Positions 56,538-64,000 of a stretch of DNA of 64,000 nucleotides are shown here, one piece after another. A program made the position numbers and the translations under genes. How positions within the stretch are numbered: the stretch's first letter is position 1; the number at the start of each line of letters is the position of its first letter. The DNA is taken from positions 248,001-312,000 of the forward strand of contig NZ_VCPC01000002.1 of NCBI RefSeq assembly GCF_005938225.1, given 5' to 3'. This DNA comes from Arenibacterium halophilum (GTDB taxonomy: Bacteria; Pseudomonadota; Alphaproteobacteria; Rhodobacterales; Rhodobacteraceae). The notes below the pieces were generated by a model, which was not told the DNA's origin, did no database searches, and saw only the letters and a list, made by a program, of their open reading frames with translations.

Positions 56538-57011
56538 TCAGGCGCCTTGACGCAAGCCGATGCGGCGTCCGGCGCCGTCAGGGTGGGGCAGGTCGGCATG
56601 ATCCTGCGCCATTGCGGCGATTCTGGCCTGAACGTCGTCGGGGAAGGCCGCGACGCGCGGGCCGGATTGATCTATCGACAGATGTAGCGTTTCGCCCGTC
56701 GCCGCCAGCCAGCCATCAACGTGGCGCAATTCCTGGAAGGAATGCACGCGCTTTGCGTCATGGTCGAGGATCTGGAACGTTGAAGTCACCAGATCGCCCA
56801 GCTTCAGCTCGCGCACATAGCGGACATGGAATTCGGCGGCAAAGGTCGTCATGCCGCTGGTTTTCACGTAGTCGAGCCCAAGGCCGAAATCGTCCCACAC
56901 CTGATCGACGCCCCGGTCGAACAGGACCGAGTAGAACGCCATGTTGAGATGGCCGTTGTGGTCGATCCATGCCGGTTCAAGCGCCAGAGGCGAAGAGGTG
57001 AATACAGCCAT
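56538..57011 (-). CDS. Acyl-CoA thioesterase, hot-dog fold
   Basis: 157 residues. A 4HBT-type thioesterase: PAWIDHNGHLNMAFYSVLFD with the catalytic Asp-His-Asn region, AEFHVRYVRELKLGD and the central helix. It likely hydrolyses an acyl-CoA, possibly a carnitine-related one given the DHNGHLN motif seen in such enzymes, but substrate is not settled. It starts six bases after the gatB stop, so the two are surely co-transcribed. Confidence 0.85.
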   Translation of the reverse strand: MAVFTSSPLALEPAWIDHNGHLNMAFYSVLFDRGVDQVWDDFGLGLDYVKTSGMTTFAAEFHVRYVRELKLGDLVTSTFQILDHDAKRVHSFQELRHVDGWLAATGETLHLSIDQSGPRVAAFPDDVQARIAAMAQDHADLPHPDGAGRRIGLRQGA

Positions 57012-57017
57012 GCCGAG

Positions 57018-58529
57018 TTACAGACCCAGCTTGGCCGAGACGATATCATTGACCGCCTTCGGATTCGCCTTGCCGCCTGTGGCCTTCATCACCTGACCCA
57101 CGAACCAGCCGGCCAGCTTGGGGTTCTGCTTGGCCTTTTCGACCTGCGCCGGGTTGGCGGCGATGATCTCGTCCACGGCGGTTTCGATGGCGCCGGTATC
57201 GGTCACCTGCTTCATGCCTTCGGTTTCCACGATCTCTTCGGGGTCGCGGCCCGAGGTATAGCAGATCTCGAACACGTCCTTGGCGATCTTGCCGCTGATC
57301 GCATCGGATTTGATCAGGTCGACGATCTGGCCGATCTGTGCGGGCGATACCGGGCTGTCGGCCAGCTGGGTTTCGTCTTTTTTCAGGCGGCCGTAGAGTT
57401 CGTTGATGATCCAGTTCGCGGCCAGCTTGCCGTCGCGGCCTTCGGCGGCCTGTTCGAAATACCCGGCGGCTTCGACTTCGGCGGTCAGAACGCTGGCGTC
57501 ATAGTCGCTGAGGCCAAAGCCCGTCATGAAACGGGCCTTCTTTTCATCGGGCAATTCCGGCAGTGAGGCCGCGATATCGTCGACCCAGGCCTGTTCGATT
57601 TCAAGCGGCAGCAGGTCGGGATCGGGGAAGTAGCGGTAATCATGCGCCTCTTCCTTCGACCTCTGGGTGCGGGTCTCGCCGGTGTCCGGGTCGAATCCGC
57701 GGGTTTCCTGGTCGACGGTGCCGCCGCCTTCGACAATGGCGATCTGGCGGCGGGCTTCGTAGTCGATGGCCTGCTGGATGAACCGCATCGAGTTCATGTT
57801 CTTAATTTCGCAACGTGTCCCGAGGTGCGAGAAATCGCCGCTTTCAAGATATTTTTCATATTGCCCGGGCAGGCAGACCGAGACGTTCACATCGGCGCGG
57901 AGATTTCCGTTCTGCATGTTGCCATCGCAGGTGCCAAGGTAGCGCAAAATCTGCCGCAACTTGGTGATATAGGCGGCAGCCTCATCCGCACCGCGGATGT
58001 CGGGGCGCGAAACAATCTCCATCAGGGCGACGCCTGCGCGGTTCAGGTCGACGAAGCTCATCGTTGGATCCATGTCGTGGATCGACTTGCCCGCGTCCTG
58101 TTCCAGGTGGATGCGTTCGATCCGGACGCGGCGCGCGATGCCTTCCCCCATTTCGACCAGCACTTCGCCTTCGCCCACGATGGGGTGATACAGCTGGGAA
58201 ATCTGGTAGCCCGCCGGTTGGTCTGGGTAGAAATAGTTCTTGCGGTCAAACGCGCTGTTCAGGTTGATCGCGGCTTTCAGCCCAAGCCCGGTGCGTACGG
58301 CCTGATCGACGCAGAATTCGTTGATGACGGGCAGCATTCCGGGCATCGCCGCATCCACGAACGACACGTTGGAATTCGGCTCGGCCCCGAATTTGGTCGA
58401 GGCGCTCGAAAACAGCTTGGCCCGCGACGACACCTGGGCGTGGACTTCCATCCCGATGACCAGTTCCCAGTCGTGCTTGGCCCCGGCGATGGTTTTCACC
58501 TTGGGGGCCTCGTAGGTCAGATCCAGCAT
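57018..58529 (-). CDS. gatB: Asp-tRNA(Asn)/Glu-tRNA(Gln) amidotransferase subunit B
   Basis: 503 residues. The tRNA-binding kinase subunit of GatCAB, which converts misacylated Glu-tRNA(Gln) and Asp-tRNA(Asn). Markers are [30 protein letters not shown]-like [52 protein letters not shown] and the YqeY-like C-terminal helical domain ending [13 protein letters not shown]. The subunits GatA and GatC are not in this window. Confidence 0.97.
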   Translation of the reverse strand: MLDLTYEAPKVKTIAGAKHDWELVIGMEVHAQVSSRAKLFSSASTKFGAEPNSNVSFVDAAMPGMLPVINEFCVDQAVRTGLGLKAAINLNSAFDRKNYFYPDQPAGYQISQLYHPIVGEGEVLVEMGEGIARRVRIERIHLEQDAGKSIHDMDPTMSFVDLNRAGVALMEIVSRPDIRGADEAAAYITKLRQILRYLGTCDGNMQNGNLRADVNVSVCLPGQYEKYLESGDFSHLGTRCEIKNMNSMRFIQQAIDYEARRQIAIVEGGGTVDQETRGFDPDTGETRTQRSKEEAHDYRYFPDPDLLPLEIEQAWVDDIAASLPELPDEKKARFMTGFGLSDYDASVLTAEVEAAGYFEQAAEGRDGKLAANWIINELYGRLKKDETQLADSPVSPAQIGQIVDLIKSDAISGKIAKDVFEICYTSGRDPEEIVETEGMKQVTDTGAIETAVDEIIAANPAQVEKAKQNPKLAGWFVGQVMKATGGKANPKAVNDIVSAKLGL

Positions 58530-58609
58530 GTCGCGCGCCTCTTGTCCGCTATCCGGTTTGCGTTCTAGGCCAGCACAGGGGGCGGGGCAAGGGCGCGGGT
58601 TACGCGCGT

Positions 58610-59935
58610 TCAGATCGAGCGCATCGACAGGCCGGTTTCGGTGAAGGTGATATGGGTGCCGCGGCGGATGTCGTCGCCGAACACCTCGCCCAGAACCCGG
58701 AACGCAGAGCGGCGCCCGCGCGCGGCAAAGCGTTCGACCGAACCGACCGTTGCGTTGTTGTCGAACCGGTCAAGCGCATGGGCCCAGATCATCGGGTGCA
58801 GCTCGGTCAGGTGATCGCGGATCAGCCAGTCGGCGGAGGCCGCGACGCGCGCGCGCTTGTCTGCGTGGCGGTCATTGGGGCGGGCGTCGGAGCTGGCATC
58901 AAGCGGCAGCGTCAGTGCGCAGTAGGCTGCAAGCAGGTTGACGGTGGCCTGATCGGGGCGGGCGGCGACGATATCGTGCAACCCCGCGATGAAGCGATCT
59001 GCGTCAAGCCGATCAAAGGCGCCAGCGTCGCGGGCGATGGCGTCAAAACAGACCCAAGTGTAGCCTCCGTCGCCCCATATGTCGCGGGTGCGCGCAGCGG
59101 TGTTCTTTGCCTGCCGGTCAAGCTCGGCGTAGGAACCGAACCAACGGGGCAGCAGGTAATGCCCAAGGGCGCGCATGTGGCGGAAGTTATGCGGATCAAG
59201 GTCAATCAGGTCTTCGTAATCGTCGCTGATGCGCTGGTTGGGATCGCTTGCGCCCGCGAGCAGCGCGCATTGGGTCGCGGCCACCAGAGGGCTGTTCAAC
59301 TCGACGCCGTTGTAGGGCGCCATCAGTCCGGTTGCGCGGTCGAAATGGGCGGCGCATTTCTGGCGGCGATCCTCGGGCAGACCGTCGCGCCAGTCGTTGC
59401 CTCGCCATGCCCAGCCGATATCCAGATGCGTCTGTGCAAGGATGGTGGCAAGGTAGGGAGCGGTGTCCGGGGTGGTGTCGAGATCGTGGCGCAGGGCTTC
59501 GAGAGCGTTGATTCCGGCAGTCAATGCCGGATCATCGCAGGCGCAGCCATCGCGGATCGCGGTGTCGGCGGCCTGCACCACGTCGGTGCGGGCCCCAAAG
59601 GCCAGAAGTTCGGCAACCGGCAGGCCCTGTCCGGTGGTGGCGCGGGCCATGTCGGCCTGATGGATTTCGTGCAACAGCGTGTCCCACATGTCTTGCCGGG
59701 CAAGGAACTGGCCGCGGGTGCGAGCGGCATCAGCGCGGGTCGTATCCTCTGTCAGCTCGCGCATCGGGATCGAGATATGGGTTTCCGGGCGCGGCGGCGG
59801 GAAGGCGCCAAGCGGCGTCTCGGACCCCGAAGGCTGCGCGCCGATCTGGGCGGTCGGCTTGAGGCAATCGGCGAGGCGCGTCATCAGCGCGAGGGGACGG
59901 GAACGCAAATTGGTGGCTCCGGGTATTGCTGTCAT
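58610..59935 (-). CDS. Hypothetical protein, unknown family
   Basis: 441 residues from the ATG at 59935; ATGs at 59974, 59950 and further inside are possible, so the start is open. The body is helical and soluble, rich in Trp, His, Asp and Arg. Segments include [36 protein letters not shown] and [23 protein letters not shown]. The ordered helical pairs suggest a repeat-like alpha fold, but I recognise no family. No signal peptide is evident. Codon use resembles that of neighbouring genes, so it is a real gene. It lies 80 bases beyond gatB on the same strand. Confidence 0.65.
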   Translation of the reverse strand: MTAIPGATNLRSRPLALMTRLADCLKPTAQIGAQPSGSETPLGAFPPPRPETHISIPMRELTEDTTRADAARTRGQFLARQDMWDTLLHEIHQADMARATTGQGLPVAELLAFGARTDVVQAADTAIRDGCACDDPALTAGINALEALRHDLDTTPDTAPYLATILAQTHLDIGWAWRGNDWRDGLPEDRRQKCAAHFDRATGLMAPYNGVELNSPLVAATQCALLAGASDPNQRISDDYEDLIDLDPHNFRHMRALGHYLLPRWFGSYAELDRQAKNTAARTRDIWGDGGYTWVCFDAIARDAGAFDRLDADRFIAGLHDIVAARPDQATVNLLAAYCALTLPLDASSDARPNDRHADKRARVAASADWLIRDHLTELHPMIWAHALDRFDNNATVGSVERFAARGRRSAFRVLGEVFGDDIRRGTHITFTETGLSMRSI

Positions 59936-60457
59936 TCTGATGCAGACCATCGGCGCGGTTTCGGGCGCAAACAAGGCAGGGATAAGATGTTTGCGGTTTC
60001 GATGTGGGGTAATTGCAAGGCGCGACGTATAAGCGCGCTGGGGGCTGCTTCACCGCTGAGGGGATGTTCGATTTTCCCGTCTTTTCACCGGGATTTCAGC
60101 AGGCCCGGATGCGTTCATTTTTGTTACTATTGAACATCGGCAGGCTGCGCGATTTTTGCGCACAGCCTTGGACCCGGCGTCCAGCCTGTTGGCTAAACCC
60201 GTTTCACGATGTATGGCATGCTCCGTCCCGGATCGCCGGGCCCTCGAAGGACGCCACAAGGCTCGAAAGCCCGAAAGCGGGCACGGCATGTTGCGGTGAC
60301 CTTCGGTGGAGGCGGCCGCCGGACGCACGACGGCGCCAAGCCCGTGCGGTGATTGCGCGCCAAGCCCCGGCATTCACGCAGATTTCACGGCGGGTCGCGC
60401 GTCACGCCGCCTTGCGAAACGCCTGATTGAAATTGGCAAGGTCGTCGCGGGGACAAC
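59936..60457. other. Non-coding region between the unknown gene and the GNAT gene
   Basis: About 520 bases without a supportable gene; the frames present lack family resemblance. It contains the divergent start regions of the flanking genes, and short imperfect palindromes such as GCGCGATTTTTGCGC near 60147. No repeat of the window's family was seen. Confidence 0.5.
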
Positions 60458-61012
60458 ATGACACAACATTACAGACAGCCAAAGGCCATGTCGGACCTCT
60501 TGCTTGAGATGCGGAATGTGCGCGCTTCTGACGCCGAGGCGGTGCATGAAATATTGAAGTCCGATCATGTGAACCGCGGCACCATGCGCTTGCCGATCGA
60601 GTCGCTTTCGATGGTGACCGAGAGGATCGCCGATACCCCCGGCGCAACCAAGATCGTCGCGATGCGGGGTGGCGCGGTTGCCGGCTATGCGGAACTGATA
60701 CGCTATCCAATGCTTCCAAGGCACTGGCATTGCGCCGACATCAACCTGATCGCCACCCATCCCGGTCATCACGGCAAGGGGGTGGGTCACGCCCTGATGC
60801 AGCAGATGGTCGATCTTGCGGACAAGTGGCTGCAAATTCGCCGGCTCTCGCTTGTCGCCTGGGCGGGCAATCGGCGGGCCATCGCGTTGTATGAAGCCCT
60901 CGGGTTCGCAATTGAAGGCAGGATGCCCGGGTACGTGTTCCTTGACGGTGCCTACGAAGATGCGCTGGTCATGGGGCGCTTGCGGCCATTTGCGGACAGG
61001 GGCGAGGGCTAA
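60458..61012 (+). CDS. GNAT-family N-acetyltransferase
   Basis: 184 residues from ATG 60458; an ATG ten codons later (60488, MSDLLLEMRNV) is an alternative. A full GNAT domain: NVRASDAEAVHEIL, the beta-4/acetyl-CoA loop LIATHPGHHGKGVGHALMQ (HHGKGVG is the P-loop-like site), and RRAIALYEALGFAIEG with the family's late strand. The acceptor is unknown: small molecules, tRNA or protein termini are all possible. It is a lone plus-strand gene. Confidence 0.9.
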   Translation: MTQHYRQPKAMSDLLLEMRNVRASDAEAVHEILKSDHVNRGTMRLPIESLSMVTERIADTPGATKIVAMRGGAVAGYAELIRYPMLPRHWHCADINLIATHPGHHGKGVGHALMQQMVDLADKWLQIRRLSLVAWAGNRRAIALYEALGFAIEGRMPGYVFLDGAYEDALVMGRLRPFADRGEG

Positions 61013-61155
61013 GCATGGTATATGCTTTCGAAAACCGGGTCGTGCGTGGGTCCGATGGATGACGCTGTGTCTGTCGGGCGAAAGAGTCACGCGCCCTGAC
61101 GGCGTAACGCCCGTGCGGTTGTGTGCGTGCTGATACCCCGGCTTTTCGACCGGGT

Positions 61156-64000
61156 TCAGGGCCTGACGTAATCCCGTTCAGGGCTAAGCAGGAGCAGCGC
61201 GCAATCCTCGAGGCCGGCGGCGCTCACAACCTCTGCATGGCTCTGGCGATCCGCTTCGGTCGACGGCCATAGAAGGAGTTCGGCGGTGCGGATGTAGAGT
61301 GAAAGCAGGCCGATCGGCTCTTCCGCCGCGAATGCCTGCATCGCATCCATTTCCTCTTGCGCCAAAATCCGGTCACCGTCCATCACGGCGCGTTCCAGAA
61401 CGCTCGCGTGATACCACAGGACAGAATGTGCCAAGGAGCCCCGCGCGATACACGCCCGGCCCTGCGCGATCCAGTGATCGCGCGTCTCTCGATCTTCGGC
61501 GAGCAAGGCGGCATGACCAAGTATCTTGGCGCCGATATACGCGTCTGAAACGGCGTCTTCGAGAAACGGTGCAAGACGGTCGCGCGCTCTTTGGGGATCG
61601 CCCCGGCGCATGTAGAGCCAGGCATAAAGCGCCTCAACATCTTTCATGAACCGGGTTTCCCCCTTGGCCGTGGCGATGTTGGAAATCGCGAGCAGGTCCT
61701 GTTCCAGTCCTGTCAGGTCACCATTCGCTGTCCGCATTTCGGCGCGTATCTCGCGTGCGATGAGTTCCGTGCGCGCGGCGCCACATTGCACGGCGCTGTC
61801 AACGGCGACATCGGCCAGAAGAAAGGCCTGCGGACCGGGGTCGGCGAAAAACAGCGAGAAGGCGCGCATGAACATATATTCTTCGCGCACCAGCCCAAGC
61901 CCAGCCGTTTCGGCGGTTTCGATTGCCTTGGTGAAATGGTCATAGGCTGTGGCAAAGCGACCGGCCGCATAGGCTGCATCGCCAAGGCCACCGTGGCCGC
62001 GGGCGATCCCGCGGGGATCGCCTGTAGCTGCGGCCGCCGCGAGTGCGGCCGAGTGATGTGCCATGCAGGCGGCATGATCGCCCCGCACAAAGGCGCGATT
62101 TCCGCGCTGTTCATGGATTTCCGCCCGGACAGGGCCGGAAAGACCTCCTGCGTCTGCGATCTCTTCGGCCGCGTCCAGTGCCCGGTCTGCCTCTTCTCCA
62201 CGACCAAGCCGGTGCAGGACAAGCGCCTGGCGGGTCAGCATGGCGACATGGGTCTGGGCTTTCGTGGCAAGGGCATGCGCGGCGCGGTAATCGTCCAGGG
62301 CTCCGGCCATGTCGCCGCGGGTCCGTCGGATGCTGGCGCGGCACGAATGCAGCTCGGCATGCGCTTCGGGGTCTGCGTCGCGGGCCAGTCCGGCCTCGAT
62401 ATAGGGAAACGCGGCCGAGAAGCGGCGCGCGGCAACCATCGCATTCGCGGCAGCCGCCGTTGCATGCCCGGCCTCGGTACCATCGGCGGCCCGCAGCGCA
62501 TGGTCCGCCCATAAAAGCGCATCGTTGCCGCGAAAATAGGCTGCCGCCTTTGCGTGCCAGTTCTGCCGGGTCTGTTCGGGGATGGCCTCGTAGATCGCAA
62601 GGTGGATCAGGTCGTGTCCGAAGGCGAGGCCGGTATCGGTTTCGTGCAGCAGATCACCGGTCGCCCGCAGGCGTGCGGTATCGGGGAAAATGGCGGCGGC
62701 ATCGGCCAGGTTGAAGCTGACGCCAAGAACAGCGGCCTGCCGCAGGGCGTCCCGCTCTGCTTCGGGCAGCCGTTCGACCTGCTCTTGCACCAGTTCGCCG
62801 ACACTCGACGGCAAGGCACCCTCGGTCCAGTTCGCTTCCAGCAGCCGGATCAGGAACAGAGGGTGCCCGGCGGCCCGTTTGATCGCGGCTTCCGGCGCGG
62901 CGATGTCGGGCGCCACCGCGCGCACAAGATTGCGCGCTGTCGCCTCGGGCAGGGGCGGGAGCGCGACCCGGACAAGCCCGGACCGGCTGCGCACCGCAAG
63001 ACGACGATCCAGGCTGCGCGATCCGGGGCGTTCGGTCAGCAGGAGAACGGCAGGGCTGTCCTGAAGGTGTTTGACGAGTTCGAGAATGAAATCGCCTGCC
63101 CCCATCGGCCGCCAGTGGCAGTCTTCCAAGACAAGAAGCAGCCCAGTTTGCCGCGCCACGCTGTTTAGCGCGTCGGCCAGGACATCAACGATGCGTGCCT
63201 GCTGCGCCTCGGGTGCGAGGGCACTCATCCGCAGTTCGACCTGAGTGTCGGTCCGAGCATCGCGCAGCCACGACCACACTGCCCGGTCGATCGAATTCGC
63301 ATCGTCGCGTGGCGCAATGTCGGGCAATTCGGCCACGATCCTTTGTGCCAGATGACGCGACCCCGGAGTGAAGGCTTCGAACCTTGCCACCGCGATGGCC
63401 ATCCCGGTCTCAGCACTGCGCCGGGCGATTTCGGTGGTCAGGCGGCTCTTGCCTATTCCGGCTTCTCCAGACAGGTGGATCGTCAGGCTGGTCCCGGCAG
63501 CCCGGGCTGCGGCGATGGCAGCGCCGATCTGTGCCAGTTCCGTGTCGCGTCCGATGATCGGCAGATCGGGGCGCTTACGCGTCGCGTCGGGTTGAAGGGC
63601 AACGGCGCGTTGGCCTGGCTGCACGGCCAGACCAAGGCGCGGCGCAAGATCCGCAGCAACCAGAATGGCGCCGGGTTCCGCCATTGCCGCTACGCGCCGG
63701 GCCTGAACGAGCAGACGGGATGCCAAGGCGTCCTCTGAGCCTGAAGGGATCAGCCCGAAAGACAGGCTCCGCCCAGCTACGGCGGCGATTCGCAACGCGG
63801 TATTCGATACTTCGTGCAGAGGCCTGCCGCTGAACAGGAAAGCCGCTTCGCCCGGGCCTGCCTCGACCGGGGCCGCACCTTCGGTGCTGGCGATGCTGCG
63901 CACTTCCGCGAAATCCGGAGCTCCATCCGCCTCCATGCAGAGCAGCAGGAAGGTGGAGCCGGTACCGGTTACATTGTCAGCCGCGTCGGCGCGAACCGGT
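61156..64000 (-). CDS. Large ATPase with degenerate cyclase-like domain and helical repeats (5' end outside window)
   Basis: The frame is open from the right edge; 948 residues are visible, and an internal ATG at 63936 would give 926. The N-terminus follows the order of a class III nucleotide cyclase domain: TFLLLCMEADG, a GPGEAAFLF turn, LSFGLIPSG, then RRVAAMAEPGAILVAADL. The metal-binding aspartates are replaced, so it is probably inactive. An AAA/NTPase domain follows, with Walker A SGEAGIGKS and Walker B LLLVLEDCHW. The last 450 residues are TPR-like helices rich in Ala and Arg. This architecture resembles adenylate-cyclase-associated or MalT-like regulators. What it senses is unknown. 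Confidence 0.8.
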   Translation of the reverse strand, partial: PVRADAADNVTGTGSTFLLLCMEADGAPDFAEVRSIASTEGAAPVEAGPGEAAFLFSGRPLHEVSNTALRIAAVAGRSLSFGLIPSGSEDALASRLLVQARRVAAMAEPGAILVAADLAPRLGLAVQPGQRAVALQPDATRKRPDLPIIGRDTELAQIGAAIAAARAAGTSLTIHLSGEAGIGKSRLTTEIARRSAETGMAIAVARFEAFTPGSRHLAQRIVAELPDIAPRDDANSIDRAVWSWLRDARTDTQVELRMSALAPEAQQARIVDVLADALNSVARQTGLLLVLEDCHWRPMGAGDFILELVKHLQDSPAVLLLTERPGSRSLDRRLAVRSRSGLVRVALPPLPEATARNLVRAVAPDIAAPEAAIKRAAGHPLFLIRLLEANWTEGALPSSVGELVQEQVERLPEAERDALRQAAVLGVSFNLADAAAIFPDTARLRATGDLLHETDTGLAFGHDLIHLAIYEAIPEQTRQNWHAKAAAYFRGNDALLWADHALRAADGTEAGHATAAAANAMVAARRFSAAFPYIEAGLARDADPEAHAELHSCRASIRRTRGDMAGALDDYRAAHALATKAQTHVAMLTRQALVLHRLGRGEEADRALDAAEEIADAGGLSGPVRAEIHEQRGNRAFVRGDHAACMAHHSAALAAAAATGDPRGIARGHGGLGDAAYAAGRFATAYDHFTKAIETAETAGLGLVREEYMFMRAFSLFFADPGPQAFLLADVAVDSAVQCGAARTELIAREIRAEMRTANGDLTGLEQDLLAISNIATAKGETRFMKDVEALYAWLYMRRGDPQRARDRLAPFLEDAVSDAYIGAKILGHAALLAEDRETRDHWIAQGRACIARGSLAHSVLWYHASVLERAVMDGDRILAQEEMDAMQAFAAEEPIGLLSLYIRTAELLLWPSTEADRQSHAEVVSAAGLEDCALLLLSPERDYVRP

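Overview
The window is GC-rich, densely coding chromosomal DNA of an alphaproteobacterium of the order Rhodobacterales (Roseobacter/Rhodobacter type). Supporting signs are the division and cell-wall (dcw) cluster with two small membrane genes between murC and murB, the aerobic cobaltochelatase genes cobS and cobT with nearby J-domain and bolA genes, a long FtsZ linker, and an array of small-RNA hairpins whose loops carry CCUCCUCCC, as in the 'cuckoo' / CcsR RNAs described from Rhodobacter. No insertion sequence, phage, integrase or CRISPR is visible. The order-level assignment is inference from gene content; no rRNA gene is present.

Layout. 1-5.9 kb: a plus-strand operon (vWA-domain protein cut by the left edge, LolD-like ATPase, FtsX-like permease, secreted SUMF1-fold protein), then a secreted peptidoglycan-binding protein. 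6.1-11.4 kb, minus strand: tRNA-Gly, pyruvate carboxylase and an FMN-dependent lactate dehydrogenase. 11.5-13.9 kb: a UvrD/PcrA helicase. 13.95-14.6 kb: a minus-strand PG-binding-like protein without signal peptide. 14.69-15.12 kb: eight hairpins forming four tandem cuckoo-type sRNAs, ending in an intrinsic terminator. 15.1-16.2 kb: non-coding DNA ending in a strong terminator-like hairpin 43 bases before mraZ, probably the long dcw leader.

16.2-39.5 kb is the dcw cluster: mraZ, rsmH, ftsL, ftsI, murE, murF, mraY, murD, ftsW, murG, murC, two small DUF2484-type genes, murB, ddl, ftsQ, ftsA, ftsZ. Antisense cassettes interrupt it twice: glsA between mraY and murD, and a flavoprotein / DUF2945 / topoisomerase IB group between murD and ftsW. 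Together these genes make UDP-MurNAc-pentapeptide and lipid II and build the divisome. Then come lpxC (lipid A), bamD (outer-membrane protein assembly), recN, a PLP decarboxylase and a ClC chloride protein.

46.6-64 kb is mostly minus strand: DUF427 protein, M24 aminopeptidase, cobT, two secreted paralogues of unknown function, cobS, fasciclin protein (plus), GST, J-domain protein, bolA (plus), DUF4177 protein, thioesterase, gatB, an unrecognised 441-residue protein, a GNAT acetyltransferase (plus), and, open at the right edge, a large ATPase with a degenerate cyclase-like N-terminus and a helical repeat tail. An intergenic repeat family, with core CCCCCGGGATATTT followed by CCCAAAGAAG, occurs at least eight times at gene ends, plus one diverged copy.
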